Source: Nevskia sp.
GTDB lineage: Bacteria > Pseudomonadota > Gammaproteobacteria > Nevskiales > Nevskiaceae
Length of the DNA stretch: 52,941 nucleotides
Reading direction: 5' to 3'
Assembly (NCBI GenBank): GCA_030694365.1
Contig: JAUXYM010000089.1
Span: 1-52,941, forward strand
Made by a program: the position numbers and the translations under genes. Each line of letters opens with the position of its first letter. Position 1 is the first letter of the stretch. The notes beneath the pieces were generated by a model. It was not told the origin of the DNA. It made no database searches and saw only the letters and a list, made by a program, of their open reading frames with translations. This document shows positions 6,273 through 13,640 of the stretch, in pieces.

Positions 6273-9200
6273 TCAGGGCGCTGGTTTGAGCGGCTCCGAA
6301 ACCAGCCGGGCCAGCAGCGCCTGCAGCAATGGCGCACGCGCAGCCGGGTCTTCCAATTCCTTGGCGGTGATGTTCAGCCGCTTCTGGCCTTCAAGCTTGT
6401 AGACCTTCGGCTGGCTCTGGATCAGCTTGATCAGCTTGATCGGCTCGATCGCCGGTTGCAGGCCGAAATCGAGCATCGCGGTCTTGGCACCGGCACGGAT
6501 CTTCACGAAGCCGGCCGCTTCGCCGAGCTGGCGCAGGCGGGCGGCATCGCAGAGGCGTTCGGCTTGCGGGGGCAGCAGGCCGAAGCGATCGATCAGTTCG
6601 ACCTTCAGCTCATCAAGCTCGTCTTCGCTCTTGGTCTCGGCGATGCGCTTGTAGAGCACCAGGCGGGTGTGGACGTCGGGCACGTAATCGTCCGGAATCA
6701 GCGCCGACGAACCCAGATCGACCTCGCAAGGCGCCTGACCGAACGGCGCATCGGCAATCTTGCCATGGCGCAGCGCGCGTACCGCGTTGGCGAGCAGCTC
6801 CGCGTACATCGTGAAGCCGACCTCTTCGATCTGGCCGCTCTGGTTTTCGCCGAGCAGTTCGCCGGCGCCACGGATTTCCAGATCCTGGGTCGCCAGCGCG
6901 AAGCCGGAGCCCAGTTCACCGAGTTCCTCGATCGCCTGCAGGCGCTTGTTGGCGTCATCGCTCAAGGAGCGTCGCGACGGCACCAGCAGATAGGCATAGG
7001 CGCGGTGATGGCTGCGGCCGACCCGGCCACGCAACTGATGCAACTGGGCGAGGCCGAGATGATCGGCGCGGTCGATCAGGATGGTGTTCGCGGTCGGCAC
7101 GTCGATGCCGGATTCGATGATCGTCGTGCAGACCAGGATGTTGAAGCGCGCGTGATAGAAATCGAGCATCACCTGCTCGAGTTCGCTAGCCCGCATCTGG
7201 CCGTGCGCGACTCTGACCTTGCCTTCCGGCACCAGGGTCTGGATCTCGGCGGCGAAGCGCTCGATGTCCTTGACCTCGTTGTGCAGGAAATACACCTGGC
7301 CGCCGCGGCGCAGTTCGCGCAGGCAGGCTTCGTAGACGAGCGCGGAATCCCACTCGGAAACGAAGGTGCGGATCGCCAGACGTGACGGCGGTGGCGTCGC
7401 GATGATCGACAGATCGCGCAGCCCGGCCATGCTCATGTTCAGGGTGCGCGGGATCGGCGTTGCAGTCAGCGTCAACAGATGCACTTCGGCGCGCAGGTTC
7501 TTCAGCCGCTCTTTGTGGCGGACGCCGAAACGGTGTTCCTCATCGACGATCACCAGGCCGAGATCGGCGAAGCGCACATCGTCCTGGATCAAACGATGGG
7601 TGCCGATGACGATGTCGACCTGGCCGGTCGCCAGATCATCGAGCAGGGCTTTCTGTTCCTTGGCCGTGCGTAGCCGCGACAGGCCGGCGATGCGGATCGA
7701 TGGCGTCCCGGCCGGCTCGCCGATCGCTTCGCAGTACTGCGCGAAACGATCGCGGAAGTTCTTTTCGTGCTGCTGTACCAGCAGGGTCGTCGGTGCCAGC
7801 ACGCAGACCTGTTTGCCGTTGACCGCCGCCGCAAACGCCGCGCGCAATGCGACCTCGGTCTTGCCGAAGCCGACGTCGCCGCAGACCACGCGGTCCATCG
7901 GCTTAGGTACCGCCATGTCGGCGAGCACGGCGTCGATCGCCTTCTGCTGATCCGGCGTGGTGATGAAGCGGAAGCCCTCGTTAAAGCGGGCATAGGCCTC
8001 GACATCGACCGGCAGCGCCATGCCTTCGCGCGCAGCACGGCGGGCCTGGATCTGCAGCAGTTCGGCGGCGACATCGGCCGCCCGTTCCTTGGCCTTGGCG
8101 CGGGCTTTCGACCAGCGATCTGAACCGAGGCTGTGCAGCGGCGCGGCCTGTTCTTCGGCGCCGGTATAGCGGTGGATCTGGTTGAGGCTGGCGACCGGCA
8201 CATAGAGCTTGTCGGCGTCGGCGTATTCGAGCACCAGGTACTCGGCTTCGATGCCGCCGGCATCGAGCCGCAGCAGGCCGCGGTAGCGACCAACGCCGTG
8301 CTCGACGTGGACCACCGGCGCGCCGAGCTTCAGATCGTTGAGATCGCGAAGAATGGTTTCCGGATCGCGTACCTTGCCGCGCTTGCGCAATGAGACCGGC
8401 GCGCGCGAGCCGAACACCTGCGCCTCGGCAATGATCGCGACCTTGGCAGTCGGCAGATTCAGGCCGTCCTGCAGCGGTCCGAGCAGGATGCCGTAGCGGT
8501 TCGCGTCGCCAGCAAATGTCGCCCAGCGATCGTACTGACGCGGCAGGATCCCGAGCGGCTTCAGCCAGCCGAGCAGCGCTTCGCGGCGGCCGGCGGATTC
8601 GGCGATGAACAGCACGCGGCTGGTCGTCGCCTTGAGGAAGGCCTTGAGTTCATCGGCGGTGCCGGCGATCGGGGCGCAGGCGAAGTCGGCGGCGTCCAGA
8701 AGCCCTCCCCCGCGAGCGGGGGAGGGTTGGGTGGGGGCGGTTGAAGCGAGCGCTTCCGCTTCCGGAAAAACGCCCCCATCCGGGCCTTCCCCCGCCCGCG
8801 GGGGAAGGGGAGAAGCGATTCCGACTTGCGGGTAGTAACCCAGCTCTTCCAGCGCCGTCGCAGGCGTAACGAACAGATCGGCCGGCCGCATCAGCGGCCG
8901 TTCCAGATTTCCCGAATAGCGCTCGAAGCGCTCTTCGATCTGCTTCCATTCGCTGGCAAGTGCGGCGTCCAGATCATCGGTGGCGATGATCAGCGCGTGT
9001 ACCGGCAGGTAGTCGTAGAGGGTCGCGGCGGCAGCCGTATCCGGCGAGAAGAACAGCGGCAGATAGGCTTCGACGCCGCCCGGCATCAGGTTCTTGCTGA
9101 CTTCCGAGTAGATGCGCGACCGCGCCGGATCGCCCGGAAAATACTCGCGGTAGCGACGCCGGAAGGTTTTGATGCCGGCCTTGTCGGTCGGGAATTCGCG

Positions 9201-9866
9201 GGCCGGCAGCAGGCGGATTTCGCCGACCTTTTCGGTCGAGCGCTGGGTGTCCGGATCGAAGACGCGGATCGACTCGACTTCGTCGTCGAACAGGTCGAGG
9301 CGGTAGGCGTCCGAAGCGCCCATCGGGAAGACGTCGATCAAGGCGCCACGCACCGCGAATTCGCCCTGGGTCTGCACCTCGGACACGCTCTGATAACCGG
9401 CGGCGATCAGGCGTTCGCGGAAGGCGTGCGGCGGCAGCTTGTCGCCGGCCTTGAGCAGCAACGCGCGGCCATCCAGCCAGCTGCGCGGCGGCAGTCTTTC
9501 CAGCAGGGTGCCGGCGGTGATGATCAGCACGCCGCGTGTCTGCGACGGCAGGCGATACAGCGCGGCCAGGCGATCCGAGAGGATTTCCTGATGGGGCGAG
9601 AATGGGTCGTACGGCAGCGTCTCGGCGTCCGGGAAGTGCATCACCGGCAAAGCCGCGTTGGCGAAGAAGCGCAATTCCTCTTCGAGCTTGTAGGCGTGCT
9701 GCTCGCCAGCGGTGACCGCGATCACCAGGCCGTCATGACGGGCGGCGGCTTCGGCAATCGCCAGCGCTGCCGAGGCACCGGGCAGGCCAGCCCAGTGCAG
9801 ACGTGCGCCAGCCTCCGCAGGCAACGGCGGGGATAGCAGGATCGGCAGGGACGGCGGGGTACTCAA
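6273..9866 (-). CDS. mfd: Transcription-repair coupling factor Mfd
   Basis: A 1197-residue ATP-dependent translocase that removes RNA polymerase stalled at DNA lesions and recruits UvrA. The N-terminal UvrB-like module has HFPDAETLPYDPFSPH (about residue 80). The CarD-like polymerase-interaction domain has PVVHVEHGVGRYRGL. The RecG-like motor has Walker A GDVGFGKTE (about 662), Walker B DEEH (about 772) and TATPIPRTL. The C-terminal TRCF domain is complete. Residues about 352-389 are an unusual low-complexity stretch (PLPPRAGEG ... PSPARGG) encoded by a palindromic repeat inserted in frame (8703-8812). The gene lies downstream of the PF10118 gene on the same strand. Apart from the insertion its length is normal. 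Confidence 0.97.
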   Translation of the reverse strand: MSTPPSLPILLSPPLPAEAGARLHWAGLPGASAALAIAEAAARHDGLVIAVTAGEQHAYKLEEELRFFANAALPVMHFPDAETLPYDPFSPHQEILSDRLAALYRLPSQTRGVLIITAGTLLERLPPRSWLDGRALLLKAGDKLPPHAFRERLIAAGYQSVSEVQTQGEFAVRGALIDVFPMGASDAYRLDLFDDEVESIRVFDPDTQRSTEKVGEIRLLPAREFPTDKAGIKTFRRRYREYFPGDPARSRIYSEVSKNLMPGGVEAYLPLFFSPDTAAAATLYDYLPVHALIIATDDLDAALASEWKQIEERFERYSGNLERPLMRPADLFVTPATALEELGYYPQVGIASPLPPRAGEGPDGGVFPEAEALASTAPTQPSPARGGGLLDAADFACAPIAGTADELKAFLKATTSRVLFIAESAGRREALLGWLKPLGILPRQYDRWATFAGDANRYGILLGPLQDGLNLPTAKVAIIAEAQVFGSRAPVSLRKRGKVRDPETILRDLNDLKLGAPVVHVEHGVGRYRGLLRLDAGGIEAEYLVLEYADADKLYVPVASLNQIHRYTGAEEQAAPLHSLGSDRWSKARAKAKERAADVAAELLQIQARRAAREGMALPVDVEAYARFNEGFRFITTPDQQKAIDAVLADMAVPKPMDRVVCGDVGFGKTEVALRAAFAAAVNGKQVCVLAPTTLLVQQHEKNFRDRFAQYCEAIGEPAGTPSIRIAGLSRLRTAKEQKALLDDLATGQVDIVIGTHRLIQDDVRFADLGLVIVDEEHRFGVRHKERLKNLRAEVHLLTLTATPIPRTLNMSMAGLRDLSIIATPPPSRLAIRTFVSEWDSALVYEACLRELRRGGQVYFLHNEVKDIERFAAEIQTLVPEGKVRVAHGQMRASELEQVMLDFYHARFNILVCTTIIESGIDVPTANTILIDRADHLGLAQLHQLRGRVGRSHHRAYAYLLVPSRRSLSDDANKRLQAIEELGELGSGFALATQDLEIRGAGELLGENQSGQIEEVGFTMYAELLANAVRALRHGKIADAPFGQAPCEVDLGSSALIPDDYVPDVHTRLVLYKRIAETKSEDELDELKVELIDRFGLLPPQAERLCDAARLRQLGEAAGFVKIRAGAKTAMLDFGLQPAIEPIKLIKLIQSQPKVYKLEGQKRLNITAKELEDPAARAPLLQALLARLVSEPLKPAP
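8703..8812. repeat. Palindromic repeat inserted in frame inside mfd
   Basis: Hairpin ccctcccccg-cgag-cgggggaggg (8703-8726) and hairpin ccttcccccgc/gcgggggaagg (8785-8808) flank a spacer and are themselves joined by a GGGTGGGGGCG/CGCCCCCATCC inverted repeat. The unit adds about 37 codons with no stop. A half copy lies outside genes at 6087-6125. Confidence 0.8.
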
Positions 9867-9917
9867 GGCGGCGGATTATGGCCGCGTGGGGGCGGTCTGT
9901 CAGCCTTGTCGGTGAAC

Positions 9918-9948
9918 GCTGCCGTCCGGCGCGAAGCCGGGCGGCAGC
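9918..9948 (-). terminator. Hairpin between PF10118 gene and mfd
   Basis: GCTGCCGTCCGGC and GCCGGGCGGCAGC form a 13-base stem (one wobble) around a five-base loop. It lies just after the presumed ancestral end of the PF10118 gene at 9959 and before the mfd start. No T tract follows on the minus strand, so it may be an mRNA-stability element rather than a terminator. Confidence 0.4.
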
Positions 9949-10034
9949 AATGCCGGACTCAGGCTTCTTCGGGAACCCGCATCATCGCCGCCATCTTGGC
10001 GTGATCGATCGAGAGCACATCGCCACCGTCGGCC

Positions 10035-10865
10035 TCATAGCGCCGCCAGGCGATCTGGATCGGGTCCTGCCGGGTTGGTCGCGATCGGATGACGGCGCGG
10101 GTGGTAGCTGGCCCGGAACACCGGCAAGGCGGCGATGAACAGACGGCCGAGCATTTCGCCGCAGAAGGCCAGCGTCTTCAGCGCCTTCCACGGTGAACGC
10201 AGCCAGCCTTCGTGCCGGGCCATGCGCGGATACAGGCATAGGATTTCCTGAGCGATATGCAGCGCGGCTTTCAGCAGCATCGCCTTGCGATACCACTCGT
10301 GACGGCCGTAGAGGTACTTCCAGACCTCGAAGGCGACGGCGCCGTGCTCGATCTCCTCGACCTGATGCCAGACCCAGACCGCTTTCATCGTCGGATCGGC
10401 ATCGGCAAACCAACGATCGTGGTGGCGCAGGATGATCATGCCGGCGAGGAAGGTGAAGGTTTCGTAGCCGGCGGTGAAGCCAACTCTTTTCTTCAGCGTG
10501 TCTTGATCAGTGTGCTGCTTGAACCAGGCGATCGAGGCATCGTCGATCGCGACGATCTCCGGATAGCGGCTGCGCAGCGCATCGTTGAAAGCCAGCAGAT
10601 TGCGCGCGTGATTGGCTTCCTGGCCGATGATCCGGGTGACCTGCAGGCGCAGACGTTCGTCGCTGATCTGCTCCCGGGCAATCCGCAGGGTGGCGACCAG
10701 ATAGCGCTCGAAATGCGGCACGTGCATCGCCAGCGCATTCAGGAATACCGAGAACTCCGGCTTGGTCCGGCTCCAGACCACTTCGACGTGCTGGTCAGGG
10801 CCCAGTGGGAATCGCAAGGGCCTGACCGGAAAATCATCCATCGGATGTTTCGCCTGCTCTGCCAT
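10035..10865 (-). CDS. PF10118-family metal-dependent hydrolase-like protein, probable 3' frameshift
   Basis: A 276-residue protein resembling the 'predicted metal-dependent hydrolase' family PF10118. It is helical with ferritin-like ligand motifs: IGQEANHARN (about residue 92) and HQVEEIEHGAVAFEV (about residue 178). Substrate and reaction are unknown for the family. The frame stops at 10035 after GPDPDRLAAL. A neighbouring frame continues with sensible coding (QDPIQIAWRRYEADGG ... RVPEEA) to a stop at 9959-9961. This suggests a one-base insertion near 10050-10070 that removes about 30 C-terminal residues, or a sequencing error. The gene is divergent from the styrene-oxide-isomerase-like gene with a 95-base gap. 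Confidence 0.75.
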   Translation of the reverse strand: MAEQAKHPMDDFPVRPLRFPLGPDQHVEVVWSRTKPEFSVFLNALAMHVPHFERYLVATLRIAREQISDERLRLQVTRIIGQEANHARNLLAFNDALRSRYPEIVAIDDASIAWFKQHTDQDTLKKRVGFTAGYETFTFLAGMIILRHHDRWFADADPTMKAVWVWHQVEEIEHGAVAFEVWKYLYGRHEWYRKAMLLKAALHIAQEILCLYPRMARHEGWLRSPWKALKTLAFCGEMLGRLFIAALPVFRASYHPRRHPIATNPAGPDPDRLAAL

Positions 10866-10960
10866 GACGCACCTCGTAGTGTTTTATTTGTCTCCTCGCG
10901 CTGGAGCCTAGGGCAAACTGCCGGACAAACCAACGCACGACAATAAAGGGGAGCAACACC

Positions 10961-11452
10961 ATGGTCGAACGTACCTCCGCCGTCCTGATCAAGCACGGCC
11001 TGGCCGGGATGCTGATCGCGCTGATCGGCGGCTTCATGCTGACCTTCAAGATGCTCGGCGGCCTGTCGTTCTCGCCGATTCCGATCTTCATCGAATATGA
11101 CTTGCCGGGCACCGTCGCTGGCTGGCGCGCCGTTCATCTCGGCATGCTGCTGAACGGCATCATGGCGATCGTGCTCGGCATGGTGGTGCGTCTGTTCTTG
11201 CTTCGTGACGGCCAGGCCAGCACCGTGCGCTGGGGTGTGCTGATCGCCCTGTGGGGCAATTTCTGCTTCTACCTGTTCAGCATGTTCGGCTACAACCACG
11301 GCCTGACCATGGGCAGCAACCGCCTCGGTGTAGGCAACTGGGCCGGTGCTGCCGCGTTTCTGCCGGCAGTGGTCGGCGCGGTGACCTTGATCGCCGTGGT
11401 CATCGTGCTGTTGCGTGCGCCCATGAAGCTCGATAAGTCTTCCTCGAACTGA
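10961..11452 (+). CDS. Styrene-oxide-isomerase-like integral membrane protein
   Basis: A 163-residue protein with four hydrophobic helices (about 12-32, 58-82, 90-110, 125-152). It aligns by eye with styrene oxide isomerase StyC of Pseudomonas: IEYDLPGTVAGWRAVH against the IEFHVPGSPEGWARAH region, LLNGIM against ALNGMM, and GNFCFYLFSMF then GLTMGSNRLGVG against the matching StyC segments. His59, Asn65 and Tyr104 correspond to StyC His58, Asn64 and Tyr103, reported as haem-binding or catalytic. StyC converts epoxides to aldehydes by a Meinwald rearrangement in the membrane. The substrate here is unknown and no styrene monooxygenase is in the window. The ribosome-binding site is GGGGAG. radA follows 19 bases later. 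Confidence 0.75.
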   Translation: MVERTSAVLIKHGLAGMLIALIGGFMLTFKMLGGLSFSPIPIFIEYDLPGTVAGWRAVHLGMLLNGIMAIVLGMVVRLFLLRDGQASTVRWGVLIALWGNFCFYLFSMFGYNHGLTMGSNRLGVGNWAGAAAFLPAVVGAVTLIAVVIVLLRAPMKLDKSSSN

Positions 11453-11471
11453 TACCGAAGCACGTCCGACG

Positions 11472-12842
11472 ATGGCCAAGTCTTTGAACCCGGGCGCGGC
11501 CAAGCTGCGTTACGTCTGCAACGCCTGCGGGGCTGACGCGCCGAAGTGGCAGGGCCAGTGCGCGGACTGCGGCGAGTGGAACACTCTGGTCGAAACCACG
11601 ACTTCGAAGCCGAAGGCCCGCGCCGGCAGTTTCTCGGTCGAACGCAGCGCCGTGCGCCGGCTCGACGAGATCAGCGGCGAAGACAGCGAACGGGTGCCGA
11701 CCGGGCTTTCCGAACTCGATCGCGTGCTCGGCGGCGGCATGGTGCCGGGCGCGGTGATCCTGATCGGCGGCGAGCCCGGCATCGGCAAGTCGACCCTGCT
11801 GCTGCAGGCGCTGGCGGCGCTCGAAGGCCGGGTCAACACCCTGTACGTGACCGGCGAGGAATCGCTGACTCAGGTTTCCCTGCGCGCGCGACGGCTGGGC
11901 TTGCCAAGGCTCGACTTGCCGGTGCTCGCCGAAACCGGCCTGGAAACCATCCTCGACACCCTGACTCGCACCAGGCCCGGCTTCGTCGTCCTCGATTCGA
12001 TCCAGACGCTGTACACCGATGCGCTGGACGCAGCCCCCGGTTCAGTGTCGCAACTGCGCGAATGCGCGGCCCAGCTGGTCCGTTATGCCAAGGCCAAGGC
12101 CTGCACCATCGTGCTGGTCGGCCATGTCACCAAGGAAGGCGCGATCGCCGGTCCGCGAGTGCTCGAGCACATGGTCGACACCGTGCTCTATTTCGAGCAG
12201 GACGTTGGCTCTAGGTATCGCATCGTTCGCGCGGTCAAGAACCGCTTCGGTGCGGTCAACGAGATGGGCGTGTTCGCGATGACCGATGTCGGCCTGAAGG
12301 AAGTCAGCAATCCTTCGGCGCTGTTCCTGTCGCGCCATGAACAGCCGGTGCCGGGCTCGGTGATCACCGTCACCCGGCAGGGTTCACGGCCCTTGCTGGT
12401 CGAAGTGCAGGCGCTGGTCGATGCGACCCAGGGCAGCAATCCTCGCCGAGTGGCGCTCGGGCTGGAAGGCAATCGTCTGGCGATGCTGCTGGCGGTGCTG
12501 CACCGCCATGCCGGCATTGCCCTGGGCGATCAGGACGTGTTCGCCAATGTCGTCGGCGGCATGCGCATCCAGGAAACCGCCGCCGACCTGCCGCTGCTGC
12601 TCGCCGCCTTGTCGAGCTTTCGCGGCAAGCCGGTGCCGAACGACACCGTGGTGTTCGGCGAAGTCGGTCTGGCTGGCGAAATCCGCCCGGTGCAGAACGG
12701 CGAGGAACGTCTGCTGGAAGCGGCCAAGCACGGCTTCAAGCGAGCGATCGTGCCGGAGGCGAACCGGCCACGTCGCGGCGCGAAGATCGAACTGGAAGTG
12801 ATTCCGGTCGCTCGGCTGGACCAGGCACTGGGACAAGTCTGA
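11472..12842 (+). CDS. radA: DNA repair protein RadA
   Basis: A 456-residue ATPase that promotes branch migration of recombination intermediates. The N-terminal zinc finger uses Cys16, Cys19, Cys30 and Cys33 (YVCNACG ... GQCADCGEW). The RecA-like domain has Walker A GEPGIGKST at 100-108. The RadA-specific KNRFG motif follows (VKNRFGAVNEMG, about residue 255). The C-terminal part is the Lon-protease-like domain (NPRRVALGLEGNR ... FGEVGLAGEIRPV) with no expected protease activity. Length and motifs are normal. Confidence 0.97.
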   Translation: MAKSLNPGAAKLRYVCNACGADAPKWQGQCADCGEWNTLVETTTSKPKARAGSFSVERSAVRRLDEISGEDSERVPTGLSELDRVLGGGMVPGAVILIGGEPGIGKSTLLLQALAALEGRVNTLYVTGEESLTQVSLRARRLGLPRLDLPVLAETGLETILDTLTRTRPGFVVLDSIQTLYTDALDAAPGSVSQLRECAAQLVRYAKAKACTIVLVGHVTKEGAIAGPRVLEHMVDTVLYFEQDVGSRYRIVRAVKNRFGAVNEMGVFAMTDVGLKEVSNPSALFLSRHEQPVPGSVITVTRQGSRPLLVEVQALVDATQGSNPRRVALGLEGNRLAMLLAVLHRHAGIALGDQDVFANVVGGMRIQETAADLPLLLAALSSFRGKPVPNDTVVFGEVGLAGEIRPVQNGEERLLEAAKHGFKRAIVPEANRPRRGAKIELEVIPVARLDQALGQV

Positions 12843-13180
12843 GTCAGCCCTGCCGGCGCAGACGTTTGCAGTCGTTTGAAAAGCTTGTTGACCGCAACGA
12901 TCAACATCCCTGGTCAGGACGCCGAACGAACTCGGCGAGATCGATTGCCATCGCTTCATGTCCCGGCTTTTGCCCGTCTCCGAGCCGGCTTGAGCACGAC
13001 ATCGAAGTTCGTGCAGGCGGCCGATCAGCGGCCTCATACGTCTCGATATAAAGGCGAGTGTTCATCGGGCGCGCCCGTCGAGGTGCCGCGACGACCACCG
13101 TATCCCGTAGTGCACTTGGACTCTTGAATCCGCCTGAGTCTGTAGTTTTTATATATCAGAATGGTAGGTTTTCCTGAGAA

Positions 13181-13196
13181 TGTGAACGATGTCACA
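13181..13196. promoter_or_regulatory. Crp/Vfr-like operator, TGTGA-N6-TCACA
   Basis: A perfect two-half-site match with spacer acgatg, about 445 bases before the alginate lyase start. It is the second such site in the window; the other is upstream of the polysaccharide transferase. Regulation of the lyase by cyclic AMP is inferred. Confidence 0.5.
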
Positions 13197-13359
13197 GACT
13201 GCAATTGGGTTGGCTGACAGCCTCATTCCGAGCAAAGCGTTTCGAGCCTTTGCTGGAAGCGGATTGGTGGCGCGTCGTTAGGTCACAGGGAGTCATATGG
13301 AGGTGTGCGCGGGACCGCTCTCCTCCACGACATGAACTTTGGAGTTATGAGCGCTCGTA

Positions 13360-13374
13360 GTTATTGAGGCGGCC
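13360..13374 (+). repeat. 15-mer GTTATTGAGGCGGCC, copy 1
   Basis: It is inverted relative to 13438-13452. Together the two bound a 93-base segment like the terminal repeats of a miniature element or an invertible segment. Confidence 0.65.
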
Positions 13375-13437
13375 CTCAAAATGTTGAACAAGCAAGCCGA
13401 CGGTGGCAGGAAGTGACTCAGGGTTGTAGACCGCGCC

Positions 13438-13485
13438 GGCCGCCTCAATAACAAAAAACATATTGATTTTGTTATTGAGGCGGCC
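13438..13485. repeat. 19-bp perfect hairpin containing copies 2 and 3 of the 15-mer
   Basis: The arms 13438-13456 and 13467-13485 are exactly complementary around a ten-base loop. The left arm contains the inverted 15-mer and the right arm the direct one. The stem ends 155 bases before the chosen lyase start. It could be a terminator or attenuator, a binding site, or the end of a small mobile element. Confidence 0.75.
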
Positions 13486-13640
13486 ACGTGCCGACCTCGC
13501 CGGGAAGATCAGGTATCAAATTTCAGACGTATCGCCGTGTTCAATTATTTCGTGGCCGAATCAATAAGCCGCGACTCCTTTTCGGAGTGCTGAGGATGGG
13601 CAGGAAGCCAGTGTTTCCAACTTCGCGTTGCCAGGATGGC

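Larger units (their letters stand above)
12843..13640. other. Long regulatory leader upstream of alginate lyase
   Basis: Nearly 800 bases without a supported gene. It contains a perfect Crp-like palindrome (13181-13196) and three copies of the 15-mer GTTATTGAGGCGGCC in alternating orientation (13360-13374, 13438-13452, 13471-13485), two of which form a 19-base perfect hairpin. The open frame of the lyase extends back to 13488, but that start overlaps the hairpin's end and adds a non-signal-like N terminus. Confidence 0.6.

Noticed and set aside
13360-13485. Possible short CRISPR array
   Set aside because: Only three 15-base copies in alternating orientation and with unequal spacing; no cas genes are in the window.
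13293-13487. Open frame of 64 codons on the minus strand in the lyase leader
   Set aside because: It is created by the 15-mer repeats and hairpin and has no recognisable features.
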